From contig SBGS01000084.1 of assembly GCA_006226555.1 (NCBI GenBank), positions 1 through 15,139 on the forward strand: DNA of 15,139 bases, given 5' to 3'. The position numbers were made by a program, and so were the translations under genes. The notes under the pieces are model-generated. The model made no database searches. It was given only the letters and a program-made list of their open reading frames with translations, and was not told the origin of the DNA. Source of the stretch: Bacteroidota bacterium (GTDB lineage Bacteria; Bacteroidota; Bacteroidia; Flavobacteriales_D; Crocinitomicaceae). Shown in pieces: positions 1-6,270 of the stretch; the first letter of the stretch is position 1, and each line of letters opens with the position of its first letter.

Positions 1-311
1 TTGACACATACATTCCAAATCATCTTTGAATACTCGACATTTAATTCATCAAAGATCTTTTTATCGAATTCTGTTGTATCGGTCCGTGCACCAATGTGAA
101 AGATAAACTCAACCTCACCCGCAAATTCATTCAACCACTTTTCGAAGTCATTTCTTCCAACCTTAGCCAGTAAAGTTTTACCCTCAAGATTGTTTTCTTT
201 CTCTTTCTTTGAAAAGTCATCAACAACTACGATATCCGTATATCCGGATTGATTCAAACGACTAACCAGGCAGCTTCCAATGAATCCTGCCGCTCCTGTA
301 ACTACGATCAT
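1..311 (-). CDS. hldD: ADP-glyceromanno-heptose 6-epimerase-like NAD(P)-dependent epimerase (partial, N-terminal 103 residues)
   Basis: This is the N-terminal part of a short-chain (extended SDR) nucleotide-sugar epimerase; the rest lies beyond the left edge. The protein begins MIVVTGAAGFIGS, the Rossmann glycine-rich NAD(P)-binding loop at residues 5-13. An acidic VVDD follows at the end of the second strand, and then FIFHIGARTDTTEFD, a segment typical of the HldD/RfaD family. HldD inverts C-6 of ADP-D-glycero-D-manno-heptose to give the L-glycero form used in the lipopolysaccharide inner core, in the cytoplasm. The catalytic Tyr-x-x-x-Lys is outside the window, so another dTDP/UDP-sugar epimerase cannot be fully excluded, but the TDTTEFD segment favours HldD. 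The start is the ATG at 309-311, nine bases after the stop of the deoxynucleoside kinase, so the two are probably co-transcribed. Confidence 0.82.
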   Translation of the reverse strand, partial: MIVVTGAAGFIGSCLVSRLNQSGYTDIVVVDDFSKKEKENNLEGKTLLAKVGRNDFEKWLNEFAGEVEFIFHIGARTDTTEFDKKIFDELNVEYSKMIWNVCV

Positions 312-320
312 TTCAAGTGA

Positions 321-935
321 TTAAAAAAGTCCGTTGATCTCAGCATCTATCGAATTGATGATCTTACCGAGATCCTCCTGTGATTCAGGAAAATTATTAT
401 TGTCCACATCGATGATCAACAACTTACCCTTATCGTAAGTAGAGATCCATGCTTCATATCTTTCATTCAATCGCTTCAGATAGTCTAGACGAATACTTTC
501 TTCGTAGTCACGACCTCTTCGCTGAATTTGATTTACTAATGTAGGTACACTTGCGCGTAGGTAGATCAGCAGATCAGGTGCCGACACGAATGAATCCATC
601 AGGTTGAACAGTGAAAAGTAGTTTTCAAAATCACGCGTCGTCATCAACCCCATAGAATGCAGGTTAGGCGCAAAAATATATGCATCTTCATATATTGTCC
701 TGTCCTGGATAACTGTCTTCTCCGTTCGTTGTATTTCCTGGATCTGAGTAAATCTACTGTTTAGATAATATACTTGAAGATTGAATGACCAACGTTGCAT
801 GTCTTCATAAAAGTCATTCAAATAAGGATTCTGCTCCACATCCTCGAAGTGAGTTTCCCATCCGTAATGTTTCGCTAATTCCTTCGTTAATGTCGTTTTT
901 CCAGACCCAATATTTCCAGCTACAGCAATATGCAT
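321..935 (-). CDS. Deoxynucleoside kinase (dGK/dAK-type)
   Basis: This 204-residue cytoplasmic kinase phosphorylates deoxynucleosides with ATP in the nucleotide salvage pathway. Visible motifs are the Walker A loop GNIGSGKTT (residues 7-15), an acidic EDVEQNPYL segment (32-40) that corresponds to the substrate-base Glu region followed by NPYL, the DRTIYED motif (79-85; Asp-Arg of the dNK family), and an arginine-rich lid RRGRDYE (140-146). Length and motif order match bacterial deoxyadenosine/deoxyguanosine kinases such as those of Bacillus and Mycoplasma. Base specificity cannot be read from sequence alone, so no symbol is given. The start is the ATG at 933-935, directly at the P-loop strand (MHIAVAGNIG), as usual for the family. 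It lies 43 bases after the stop of the secreted protein gene and nine bases before the hldD-like gene. Confidence 0.9.
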   Translation of the reverse strand: MHIAVAGNIGSGKTTLTKELAKHYGWETHFEDVEQNPYLNDFYEDMQRWSFNLQVYYLNSRFTQIQEIQRTEKTVIQDRTIYEDAYIFAPNLHSMGLMTTRDFENYFSLFNLMDSFVSAPDLLIYLRASVPTLVNQIQRRGRDYEESIRLDYLKRLNERYEAWISTYDKGKLLIIDVDNNNFPESQEDLGKIINSIDAEINGLF

Positions 936-978
936 TTGTGACAGTTTTAGGACTGCCTAAATTACAATAATTGATAAA

Positions 979-1803
979 CTATTTAGACTTTTCCAAAGAG
1001 TATTTATACACAAAATCTCCAGATTTGAGATAAACGATCGAACCTGCCACTTTCAACTGTTCGACCTTACGGTTAGGAAGAGATATCTTCGAGGATTCAT
1101 CGCGATCTACCAAGTAATATTCAAGTGAGCCTGAATTATCCAGTAAGTATATACCATTTGGATCTGCGGACATGGATACAATGTAAGAACGATCGATCTT
1201 CTGAAGTAAAGAACCATAGATATCAAAAACGAAAATGCCTTCAAGTCCACAGTTGATGTACAGTTTACCTCCACTTTCTTCCATTCCTAAAAACGAATAT
1301 GAACCTGTTATGTTTCTCAGATTTTCGATCACAAATGGAGCTGTTGACTCAGATTCCAGGTCGATCAACAGTAAGCGATAATTGATCTCATCGTAGAGCC
1401 AAAGTTTGTTTGAGCGATCGGATCGTGCGACATGACTGGCATAGGTAATGTTACGTTCCATGAGGTCGATGCAATCCTGATTTTGAGCAAGTGTATTATC
1501 CAAATAACATAAGATCTGTTGTTCTTCAGAGAAGTACAATAATTTCATCGTATTGATAATGACCATATCGCTAAGCTCGCCTAAAGATTTAATACTTTGC
1601 GTGAACTTTAACGTCCCGGTGGAATCATATTTATTGATGACTCCAGCCTCTGATATATACAGATTCTGTAGTATGTCTACCGACCATTCAGAGCTCTCCG
1701 ATATTCTGGTGCTATCCTTCAATAACCATTGCCATTCCTGCTCCTGCCCAAATGACGAACCGAAGGAAAATAGTACTATCAAGCATGTAATAAATAACTT
1801 CAC
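979..1803 (-). CDS. Secreted protein of unknown function, beta-propeller-like
   Basis: I do not recognise this 274-residue protein. It begins with a clear Sec signal peptide: MKLF, a hydrophobic stretch, then SFGSSFG-Q, with probable cleavage near residue 19-20, so it should be periplasmic or exported. The mature part has no Cys-lipobox and no long membrane segment. It consists of short alternating hydrophobic strands with recurring patterns such as LLLIDLESES, IFVFDIYGSLLQKID and IYLLDNSGSLEYYLVD. These resemble the blades of a six- or seven-bladed beta-propeller (NHL/6-bladed type); the fold is my inference. The start codon is GTG (1801-1803). It overlaps the TGA of the GH3 gene in a GTGA junction, with AAGGA immediately upstream, and the signal peptide supports this start. 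The four-base overlap implies translational coupling to the GH3 enzyme. It could be a sensor or accessory protein for the GH3 product, but nothing visible proves that. Confidence 0.85.
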   Translation of the reverse strand: MKLFITCLIVLFSFGSSFGQEQEWQWLLKDSTRISESSEWSVDILQNLYISEAGVINKYDSTGTLKFTQSIKSLGELSDMVIINTMKLLYFSEEQQILCYLDNTLAQNQDCIDLMERNITYASHVARSDRSNKLWLYDEINYRLLLIDLESESTAPFVIENLRNITGSYSFLGMEESGGKLYINCGLEGIFVFDIYGSLLQKIDRSYIVSMSADPNGIYLLDNSGSLEYYLVDRDESSKISLPNRKVEQLKVAGSIVYLKSGDFVYKYSLEKSK

Positions 1804-3326
1804 TCCTTAGGAATTTGATCAATTAACTGCAATACCTGTTCCATTATTGTTCGATCATTCATTAAACGTGGCACTTTATTTTGTCCACCAAGCTTCCCAA
1901 TAGAACGCAACCATGAATCGAATGTTCCTTTTGGAGCGATATTGACAAGAGGCTTCTTTAAAATAAAGTTATGTGCTCTTTTCGCATCATAATCCGAGTT
2001 TAATTGCCTCAACTCTTCGTCAAGCAATGTCGTAAAACGATCCATATCATCAGGCTCATGGATAAACTCTATAAGCCATTGATGTGCACCGCTCTCCTTA
2101 TTATCCATGAATATCGGAGCGACGGTGTAATCACGCACGATCGCATTTGTGAGTTGACTTGCAAAAGCAATTGAACGATCGGCATTTTCTACGATCAATT
2201 CTTCTCCAAAGGCATTGATATAACTTTTCGTACGCCCGGTAATGACAAAACGATACGGTCTTACTGATGTAAACCTTATAGTATCTCCCAATATATAACG
2301 CCAAAGCCCACCGTTCGTTGAAATAACCACAGCATAATTCACTCCGAGCTCAATTTTCTCTAGAGGCAATACAACGGAAGAATCTGTCCCTTGGTAGTAC
2401 TCCATTGGTATGAATTCATAGAAAATACCATAATCCAGCATCAACAAGAGCTCGTTCGACCTTACCTGGTCTTGAATTCCAAAAAAACCTTCAGACGCAT
2501 TGTATGTTTCAACATAGTTCATTCCTCCACCTGGAAACAATCGATCGAATTGTTGTCGATAAGGCTCAAAGCTCACTCCACCGTGCATGAAAAGCTCAAG
2601 ATTGGGCCAGACCTCCTTTAGATTGTCCTTTCCGGTAATTTCGAGTACTCGCTTTGCTAAAACCATTGTCCAGCTTGGTACTCCTGCAATGATATATACA
2701 TCATCCTTAATGGTTGAGTGTGCCATTTTCTCGATCTTTTCCTCCCATTCACTCAATAGAGCAATCTCTTTAGCAGGCGTACGTCTGATCTCCGCCCACC
2801 AGGGAAGGTTTTTCACTATGATCGCCGAAAGATCACCAAAATAAGAATCGCTTGAAAGTTGATTGATCTGTGCGCTACCCCCAACAATCAAATGTCTACC
2901 ATTATATAATTTGCGATTTGGATGATTCGCATAATACATGGCTAAAAGGTCTTTTCCACCCTTGTAATGACAATTCTCCAAAGATTCTTTGGTAACCGGA
3001 ATCAACTTACTTCTCGATCCGGTTGTACCTGAGGATTTTGCAAACCATTTCGTTTCGCCAGGCCATAGCACGTGGTTCGCTCCTTCAACTGCCTTCTCGA
3101 TCCAAGGTGTTAAGTCTTCATAGCTCTGGAGTGGAATGGCCGAAGAAAATGATGAATAATCATCAATTGAAGAAGCTTTATAATTCTTGCCGAATTCAGT
3201 CGTACTTAGAGATGCTATCAGATCATAAAACAATTCCTCCTGTACCTCCACAGGATATTTTCGAAACAGATCTATCTGATGGATCCGTTTCTTCATCATC
3301 CAGGCAAATATGGAATTGAATGGCAT
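1800..3326 (-). CDS. GH3-family acyl-adenylate-forming enzyme (bacterial GH3 'auxin-responsive' family)
   Basis: This protein of about 508 residues belongs to the GH3 branch of the ANL adenylating superfamily. Plant members join amino acids to jasmonate, auxin or benzoate through an acyl-AMP. In bacteria the substrates are generally unknown. The ATP-binding motifs are present: SSGTTGSRSK (residues 98-107), YNASEG (275-280), YILGDTIRF (344-352) and GRTK (364-367), followed by a C-terminal domain from about residue 375 to the end. I choose the ATG at 3324-3326 (MPFNSIFAWMMKKRI) rather than a TTG seven codons upstream, because this N-terminus looks like other Bacteroidota GH3 proteins as I remember them. 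There is no signal peptide, so it acts in the cytoplasm. It overlaps the downstream secreted-protein gene by four bases. Upstream, after 75 bases, lies a 32-codon membrane microprotein. Both acyl and amine substrates remain unassigned. Confidence 0.9.
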   Translation of the reverse strand: MPFNSIFAWMMKKRIHQIDLFRKYPVEVQEELFYDLIASLSTTEFGKNYKASSIDDYSSFSSAIPLQSYEDLTPWIEKAVEGANHVLWPGETKWFAKSSGTTGSRSKLIPVTKESLENCHYKGGKDLLAMYYANHPNRKLYNGRHLIVGGSAQINQLSSDSYFGDLSAIIVKNLPWWAEIRRTPAKEIALLSEWEEKIEKMAHSTIKDDVYIIAGVPSWTMVLAKRVLEITGKDNLKEVWPNLELFMHGGVSFEPYRQQFDRLFPGGGMNYVETYNASEGFFGIQDQVRSNELLLMLDYGIFYEFIPMEYYQGTDSSVVLPLEKIELGVNYAVVISTNGGLWRYILGDTIRFTSVRPYRFVITGRTKSYINAFGEELIVENADRSIAFASQLTNAIVRDYTVAPIFMDNKESGAHQWLIEFIHEPDDMDRFTTLLDEELRQLNSDYDAKRAHNFILKKPLVNIAPKGTFDSWLRSIGKLGGQNKVPRLMNDRTIMEQVLQLIDQIPKE

Positions 3327-3401
3327 ATTTAGGAAGTTATAAAACAAAAAAATCCCATTCGCCGTAGCAAACAGGATAAACTTCTTGACCTTAAAGACCT
3401 A

Positions 3402-3500
3402 TTAGCCCCAGATAAGGATGGACGTTAAAATCCCCAAAAGGATGATAGTGATGATCGTTCCTAAAGCTGCAGTCGAGTTTTCAAAAAAATTATCCGGCAT
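3402..3500 (-). CDS. Small single-pass membrane protein, 32 residues (putative)
   Basis: This is a short reading frame from ATG (3498-3500) to TAA (3402-3404). Its product starts MPDNFFENSTAALG, followed by an uninterrupted hydrophobic stretch ending ILTSILIWG (roughly residues 15-31), so it would be a single transmembrane helix with a short polar N-terminus. It is too short for ordinary gene callers. Support comes from the abrupt polar-to-hydrophobic design, its position in an otherwise empty 261-base gap upstream of the GH3 gene on the same strand, and a TACATTTG promoter-like box 17 bases before its ATG. Its function is unknown; co-transcription with GH3 would suggest a partner or regulator of that unit. 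Chance occurrence in AT-rich intergenic DNA cannot be excluded. Confidence 0.5.
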   Translation of the reverse strand: MPDNFFENSTAALGTIITIILLGILTSILIWG

Positions 3501-3517
3501 GACAAATTGTTTTTTTT

Positions 3518-3525
3518 CAAATGTA
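3518..3525 (-). promoter_or_regulatory. Possible Bacteroidota -7 promoter box (TACATTTG)
   Basis: On the minus strand TACATTTG matches the Bacteroidota -7 consensus TAnnTTTG. It ends 17 bases before the ATG of the 32-codon membrane protein and could drive that gene and the GH3 unit. I do not see a good -33 TTG at the usual spacing, so the call rests on the -7 box and its position in an intergenic gap. Confidence 0.35.
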
Positions 3526-3587
3526 AAAAAAATGCACGGAACGTGACCTTCATGCATGAATTTTCATTGAATATTCACAAATAGTTA

Positions 3588-4301
3588 TCAATCCTCACTT
3601 CCTCCAACGAATGAAAGAATAAAGTATAACAATGTAACCAATGCCCCAAGTGCTGCTACAACATAGGTCATTGCAGCCCACTTTAATGCATCTTTAGATT
3701 GATCGTATTCTTGACTGGTAGAGATTCCACTCGACTCGATCCACTGAAGCGCACGTTTTGAAGCATCAAATTCTACCGGTAAGGTTACCAGACTGAATAG
3801 TGCCAAAGTACCATATGCTCCAATTACGACGGAAGCAACTAGGGTTGTTGGAAAGGTCTCGAACAACACACTTCCTCCAATAAAGGAAACCATCATGATC
3901 ATATTGATGATCGTACCGGAAATGTTTTGTAACGGAACCAGCTTAGACCTAAAATTCAATGGCGCATAAGCTTTTGCGTGCTGAACGGCATGTCCACATT
4001 CGTGTGCGGCAACTGCAGCAGCTGCTGCATTCGCTCCATGATAGACCTGCTCTGAAAGGTTAACCGTCTTATTCATTGGATTGTAATGATCAGTTAGCTC
4101 CCCTTGAACACATGTTACCTGAACATCATAAATACCATGATCACTTAACATTCGTTCCGCTATTTCTTTACCGGTCATACCCAGCTGAGAAGGTTGCTGA
4201 CTATAACGTGCAAATCTTGAACGCAACACAGAACTCACCAACATTCCTAACCCCATGAAGAGGAAACCGATGATCATCACCGGGCCAAAACCAAATCCCA
4301 T
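3588..4301 (-). CDS. Zinc metallopeptidase, YugP family (membrane-anchored)
   Basis: This 237-residue membrane protein belongs to the neutral zinc metallopeptidase family typified by Bacillus YugP (Zn_peptidase_2). It has an N-terminal membrane segment (about residues 7-26), the zinc motif HECGH (100-104, with AVQHA following), and a likely third ligand Glu in PVEFDASKRA (E177). Further hydrophobic segments lie at about 129-146, 153-175 and 212-232. DHYNP at 71-75 is a conserved family segment upstream of the metal site. The length is normal for the family and the physiological substrate is not known. The start is the ATG at 4299-4301, which places the membrane anchor at the extreme N-terminus. 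It lies 17 bases downstream of the folE stop, so it is probably read through from folE, although no functional link with pterin metabolism is apparent. Confidence 0.9.
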   Translation of the reverse strand: MGFGFGPVMIIGFLFMGLGMLVSSVLRSRFARYSQQPSQLGMTGKEIAERMLSDHGIYDVQVTCVQGELTDHYNPMNKTVNLSEQVYHGANAAAAAVAAHECGHAVQHAKAYAPLNFRSKLVPLQNISGTIINMIMMVSFIGGSVLFETFPTTLVASVVIGAYGTLALFSLVTLPVEFDASKRALQWIESSGISTSQEYDQSKDALKWAAMTYVVAALGALVTLLYFILSFVGGSED

Positions 4302-4318
4302 AATTCAATAAAATTTAA

Positions 4319-4909
4319 TTAATGCAACTTTGCTTGAACCAGATTAATAAATTCCTTTCGAGTTGAATCGTTTTTTAAGAAAAGACCTGTAAAAGCACTT
4401 GATGTCGTTACAGAATTTTGTTTCTGAACTCCTCTCATCTGCATACACATGTGAGACGCCTCTATCACAACCGCCACTCCCTGAGGATCAAGTGTTCTTT
4501 GGATGCAATCTCTGATCTCTATCGTTAAACGTTCCTGAACTTGAAGTCTTCGTGCATAAGCATCCACAACACGTGGGATTTTACTCAAACCAACGATCTT
4601 GCCGTTTGGAATATAGGCCACATGCGCTTTACCGAAAAAAGGCAGCATATGGTGCTCACAAAGCGAATAAAGCTCAATGTCCTTAACGATAACCATCTCA
4701 CTGTACTCTTCATGAAAGATCGCCTGTTGAATGATCCCATCCGGGTCCTCACCATAGCCCTTCGTCAAAAACTGCATAGCTTCAGCCACGCGTTCAGGTG
4801 TTTTCTTTAATCCTTCACGATCAGGATTCTCACCTAACTGACGAATGATCGATTCATAATTTGTACTCAGTTCTTTCGTACGATCCGTATCTTTATTAAA
4901 ATCTGTCAT
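4319..4909 (-). CDS. folE: GTP cyclohydrolase I
   Basis: FolE converts GTP to 7,8-dihydroneopterin triphosphate plus formate in the cytoplasm. This is the entry step for folate, biopterin and (through PTPS/QueD) queuosine. The 196-residue protein has the zinc site intact: C84 and H87 in SLCEHHMLPFFG, and C155 in SHMCMQMRG. The nucleotide-binding segment KIVGLSKIPRVVDAYARRLQVQERLT (104-129) is also present. NPDREGLKKTPERVAEA (28-44) is the usual N-terminal family signature. It is a canonical zinc-dependent type IA enzyme. The start is the ATG at 4907-4909. Fifty-five bases separate it from the upstream pterin synthase gene on the same strand, and the product of FolE is the substrate of that enzyme, so a shared operon makes biochemical sense. 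Confidence 0.97.
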   Translation of the reverse strand: MTDFNKDTDRTKELSTNYESIIRQLGENPDREGLKKTPERVAEAMQFLTKGYGEDPDGIIQQAIFHEEYSEMVIVKDIELYSLCEHHMLPFFGKAHVAYIPNGKIVGLSKIPRVVDAYARRLQVQERLTIEIRDCIQRTLDPQGVAVVIEASHMCMQMRGVQKQNSVTTSSAFTGLFLKNDSTRKEFINLVQAKLH

Positions 4910-4921
4910 GCTCTAATTTGA

Positions 4922-4947
4922 CGGTAAATTCGCTATAATTTACACCG
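4922..4947. other. Bulged hairpin between the pterin synthase and folE genes
   Basis: The left arm CGGTAAATT (4922-4930) pairs with AATTTAC plus CCG (4937-4943 and 4945-4947) around a six-base loop, with one bulged base at 4944. It fills much of the 55-base gap between the pterin synthase stop and the folE start. No U-tract follows on the minus strand, so it does not look like a standard intrinsic terminator. It could be an attenuating or mRNA-stabilising element, or simply chance in AT-rich DNA. Confidence 0.3.
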
Positions 4948-4964
4948 AATTTCCTTAAAAAATC

Positions 4965-5396
4965 TTAATACGGCTCTTTTCCTCCGTAATACTCAACAAA
5001 GTTGTTTTCCGTTTCAACCAACTTTATTTTAACCAATTCTCCTCCTGCCTCTTTAATCGGAGCATCGATAAGCTTCCAAATTTCGATCACAAGATTTTCA
5101 GTTGATGCGAGAATTCCTTTCATAAAAGGAACATCCAGATTAAGGTTCATGTGATCCAATGGGTCTACAACCTTTTCTTTAATGATCACACTCAGATCTT
5201 TCAAGTTGATCACGAAACCTGTATCCTCAGAAGGCTTCCCTTTAACTGTGACAAAGATCTCAAAATTATGTCCATGCCAATGCTTATTGCTACATCTACC
5301 AAAGACTTCCCAGTTCTTTTCTTCAGACCAATCCTCGCGGTATAATTTATGCGCCGCATTGAAGGTTTCTCTTCTCGTTATGTAAACAGTCTCCAA
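4965..5396 (-). CDS. 6-pyruvoyl/6-carboxy-tetrahydropterin synthase family protein (COG0720)
   Basis: This 143-residue enzyme acts on dihydroneopterin triphosphate, the product of the adjacent folE. Zinc ligands are H16 (NAAH), H41 and H43 (HGH). The catalytic residues are C35 and the D81-H82 pair (DPLDHMN), and the pterin-anchoring Glu is E128 in VETENN. The spacing is C-x5-HGH, as in animal 6-pyruvoyltetrahydropterin synthase. Bacterial QueD usually has C-x3-HGH. The VETENNFVEYYG ending also resembles the animal enzymes. It could therefore make 6-pyruvoyltetrahydropterin (biopterin route) rather than 6-carboxytetrahydropterin (queuosine), or do both, so I withhold the symbol queD. The start appears to be TTG at 5394-5396; there is no in-frame ATG before residue 83, which lies beyond H16 and the C-HGH site. 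A TATATTTG promoter-like box lies 19 bases upstream. Confidence 0.9.
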   Translation of the reverse strand: METVYITRRETFNAAHKLYREDWSEEKNWEVFGRCSNKHWHGHNFEIFVTVKGKPSEDTGFVINLKDLSVIIKEKVVDPLDHMNLNLDVPFMKGILASTENLVIEIWKLIDAPIKEAGGELVKIKLVETENNFVEYYGGKEPY

Positions 5397-5415
5397 CTCA
5401 ATAATTTTTGTGCTG

Positions 5416-5423
5416 CAAATATA
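5416..5423 (-). promoter_or_regulatory. Probable -7 promoter box (TATATTTG) for the pterin synthase-folE unit
   Basis: On the minus strand TATATTTG matches the TAnnTTTG consensus and ends 19 bases before the TTG start of the pterin synthase. A TTG 22 bases further upstream (complement of 5446-5448) could serve as the -33 element. The box lies in the 81-base divergent region shared with the tlyA-type gene. Confidence 0.55.
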
Positions 5424-5465
5424 CGCTTGCTAAAGTTATTGAACGCAACAAAATTTACAGAAGAC

Positions 5466-5473
5466 TATCTTTG
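5466..5473 (+). promoter_or_regulatory. Probable -7 promoter box (TATCTTTG) for the TlyA-family gene
   Basis: TATCTTTG is a perfect TAnnTTTG match that ends only four bases before the ATG at 5478. If transcription starts a few bases downstream, as is usual for this box, the mRNA would begin at or next to the start codon (leaderless). The nearest upstream TTG (5439-5441) is 24 bases away, slightly long for a -33 element. The promoter is back-to-back with the minus-strand promoter at 5416-5423. Confidence 0.55.
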
Positions 5474-5477
5474 CATC

Positions 5478-6209
5478 ATGGAAGAAAGACTGGACAAACT
5501 TCTGATCCAGCGAGGACTCGCCAGCACACGAGTACGCGCCGAGAGAATGATCAAAGAAACAGGAGTACTTGTTAACGGCAAGCTAATTAACAAAACAGGA
5601 AAGCGTTTTCCGGTTGATTGCGAAATACAGGTTATTGAAGAGGAGATTCCTTGGGTGTCCCGAGGTGCCCTAAAGCTGGTTGCTGCAATTGAAAAATGGC
5701 AACCGGAATTAACAGGAAAAACGATCATTGACCTGGGAGCATCAACCGGTGGTTTTAGCGAAGTTCTGCTCAGTCATGATATCGCAAAAGTATATTGTGT
5801 TGACGTTGGTAAAGGTCAACTCCATCAAAAGATCAAGGAAAACCCAAAAGTGGTCGATCTGGAAAGAACACATGTTAGAGAATTAAACACAAATCTTATC
5901 CCGGAGCTCGTTGATGGTGTAGTGATAGACGTTTCATTTATATCATTGACAAAGGTTTTCCCTTTCCTTCATACCCTGATCAAACCATGTGGTTTTGTTA
6001 TCGCTCTTGTAAAGCCACAATTTGAAGTGGGTAAGGACAATATCGGCAAAGGAGGGATTGTGAAGGATAAGAAGCTTTATCCCATTGTGATCGATTCTAT
6101 CAAACGATCCGGAAGTGAAAACAACCTCACATACAAAGAGCATATTGAATCTCCAATCCTCGGAGGCGACGGAAACATGGAGTTCTTAATGCTTTTTGAA
6201 CGTAACTAG
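5478..6209 (+). CDS. TlyA-family rRNA 2'-O-methyltransferase (S4 domain plus FtsJ-like)
   Basis: This 243-residue protein has an N-terminal S4 RNA-binding domain (about 1-60: ERLDKLLIQRGLASTRVRAE with the VLVNGK turn). A Rossmann SAM-dependent methyltransferase of the RrmJ/FtsJ type follows. The SAM loop is DLGASTGGF (85-93), and other catalytic-core residues lie in SRGALKL (61-67), DVSFISL (151-157) and LVKPQFE (178-184). TlyA of Mycobacterium 2'-O-methylates 16S and 23S rRNA and sensitises cells to capreomycin. Old 'hemolysin' annotations of the family are not supported by the domains. The frame is open upstream to 5349, but I choose the ATG at 5478: the protein then begins exactly at the S4 domain, and the extra N-terminus would run through the promoter region and into the divergent gene. 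It stands 61 bases upstream of sufS. Confidence 0.9.
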   Translation: MEERLDKLLIQRGLASTRVRAERMIKETGVLVNGKLINKTGKRFPVDCEIQVIEEEIPWVSRGALKLVAAIEKWQPELTGKTIIDLGASTGGFSEVLLSHDIAKVYCVDVGKGQLHQKIKENPKVVDLERTHVRELNTNLIPELVDGVVIDVSFISLTKVFPFLHTLIKPCGFVIALVKPQFEVGKDNIGKGGIVKDKKLYPIVIDSIKRSGSENNLTYKEHIESPILGGDGNMEFLMLFERN

Positions 6210-6235
6210 AGTTACTGAAATACTTTTGTTTAGAA

Positions 6236-6266
6236 TTGTTCCAAATAAAGGATATTCTTAACTTCG
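6236..6266 (+). promoter_or_regulatory. Probable sufS promoter (TTG -20 nt- TAACTTCG)
   Basis: A TTG at 6236-6238 is followed after exactly 20 bases by TAACTTCG (6259-6266). That box differs from the Bacteroidota -7 consensus TAnnTTTG at one position. The spacing is what the family of promoters prefers. The box ends four bases before the sufS ATG, the same distance as in the TlyA-family and lytic transglycosylase genes, which would give a leaderless or nearly leaderless suf mRNA. Confidence 0.5.
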
Positions 6267-6270
6267 CAGT

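Noticed and set aside
3327..3347. TTG start giving a longer GH3 protein
   Set aside because: The ATG at 3326 gives a family-like N-terminus (MPFNSIF); the seven extra codons are not supported by any motif.
5349..5477. N-terminal extension of the TlyA-family frame, with an ATG at 5349
   Set aside because: It overlaps the start of the divergent pterin synthase gene and the promoter boxes, and the S4 domain begins precisely at the ATG at 5478.
6202..6215. Inverted repeat GTAAC-4nt-GTTAC at the TlyA-family stop codon, as a terminator
   Set aside because: The stem is only five base pairs and no T-tract follows, so it is too weak to call.
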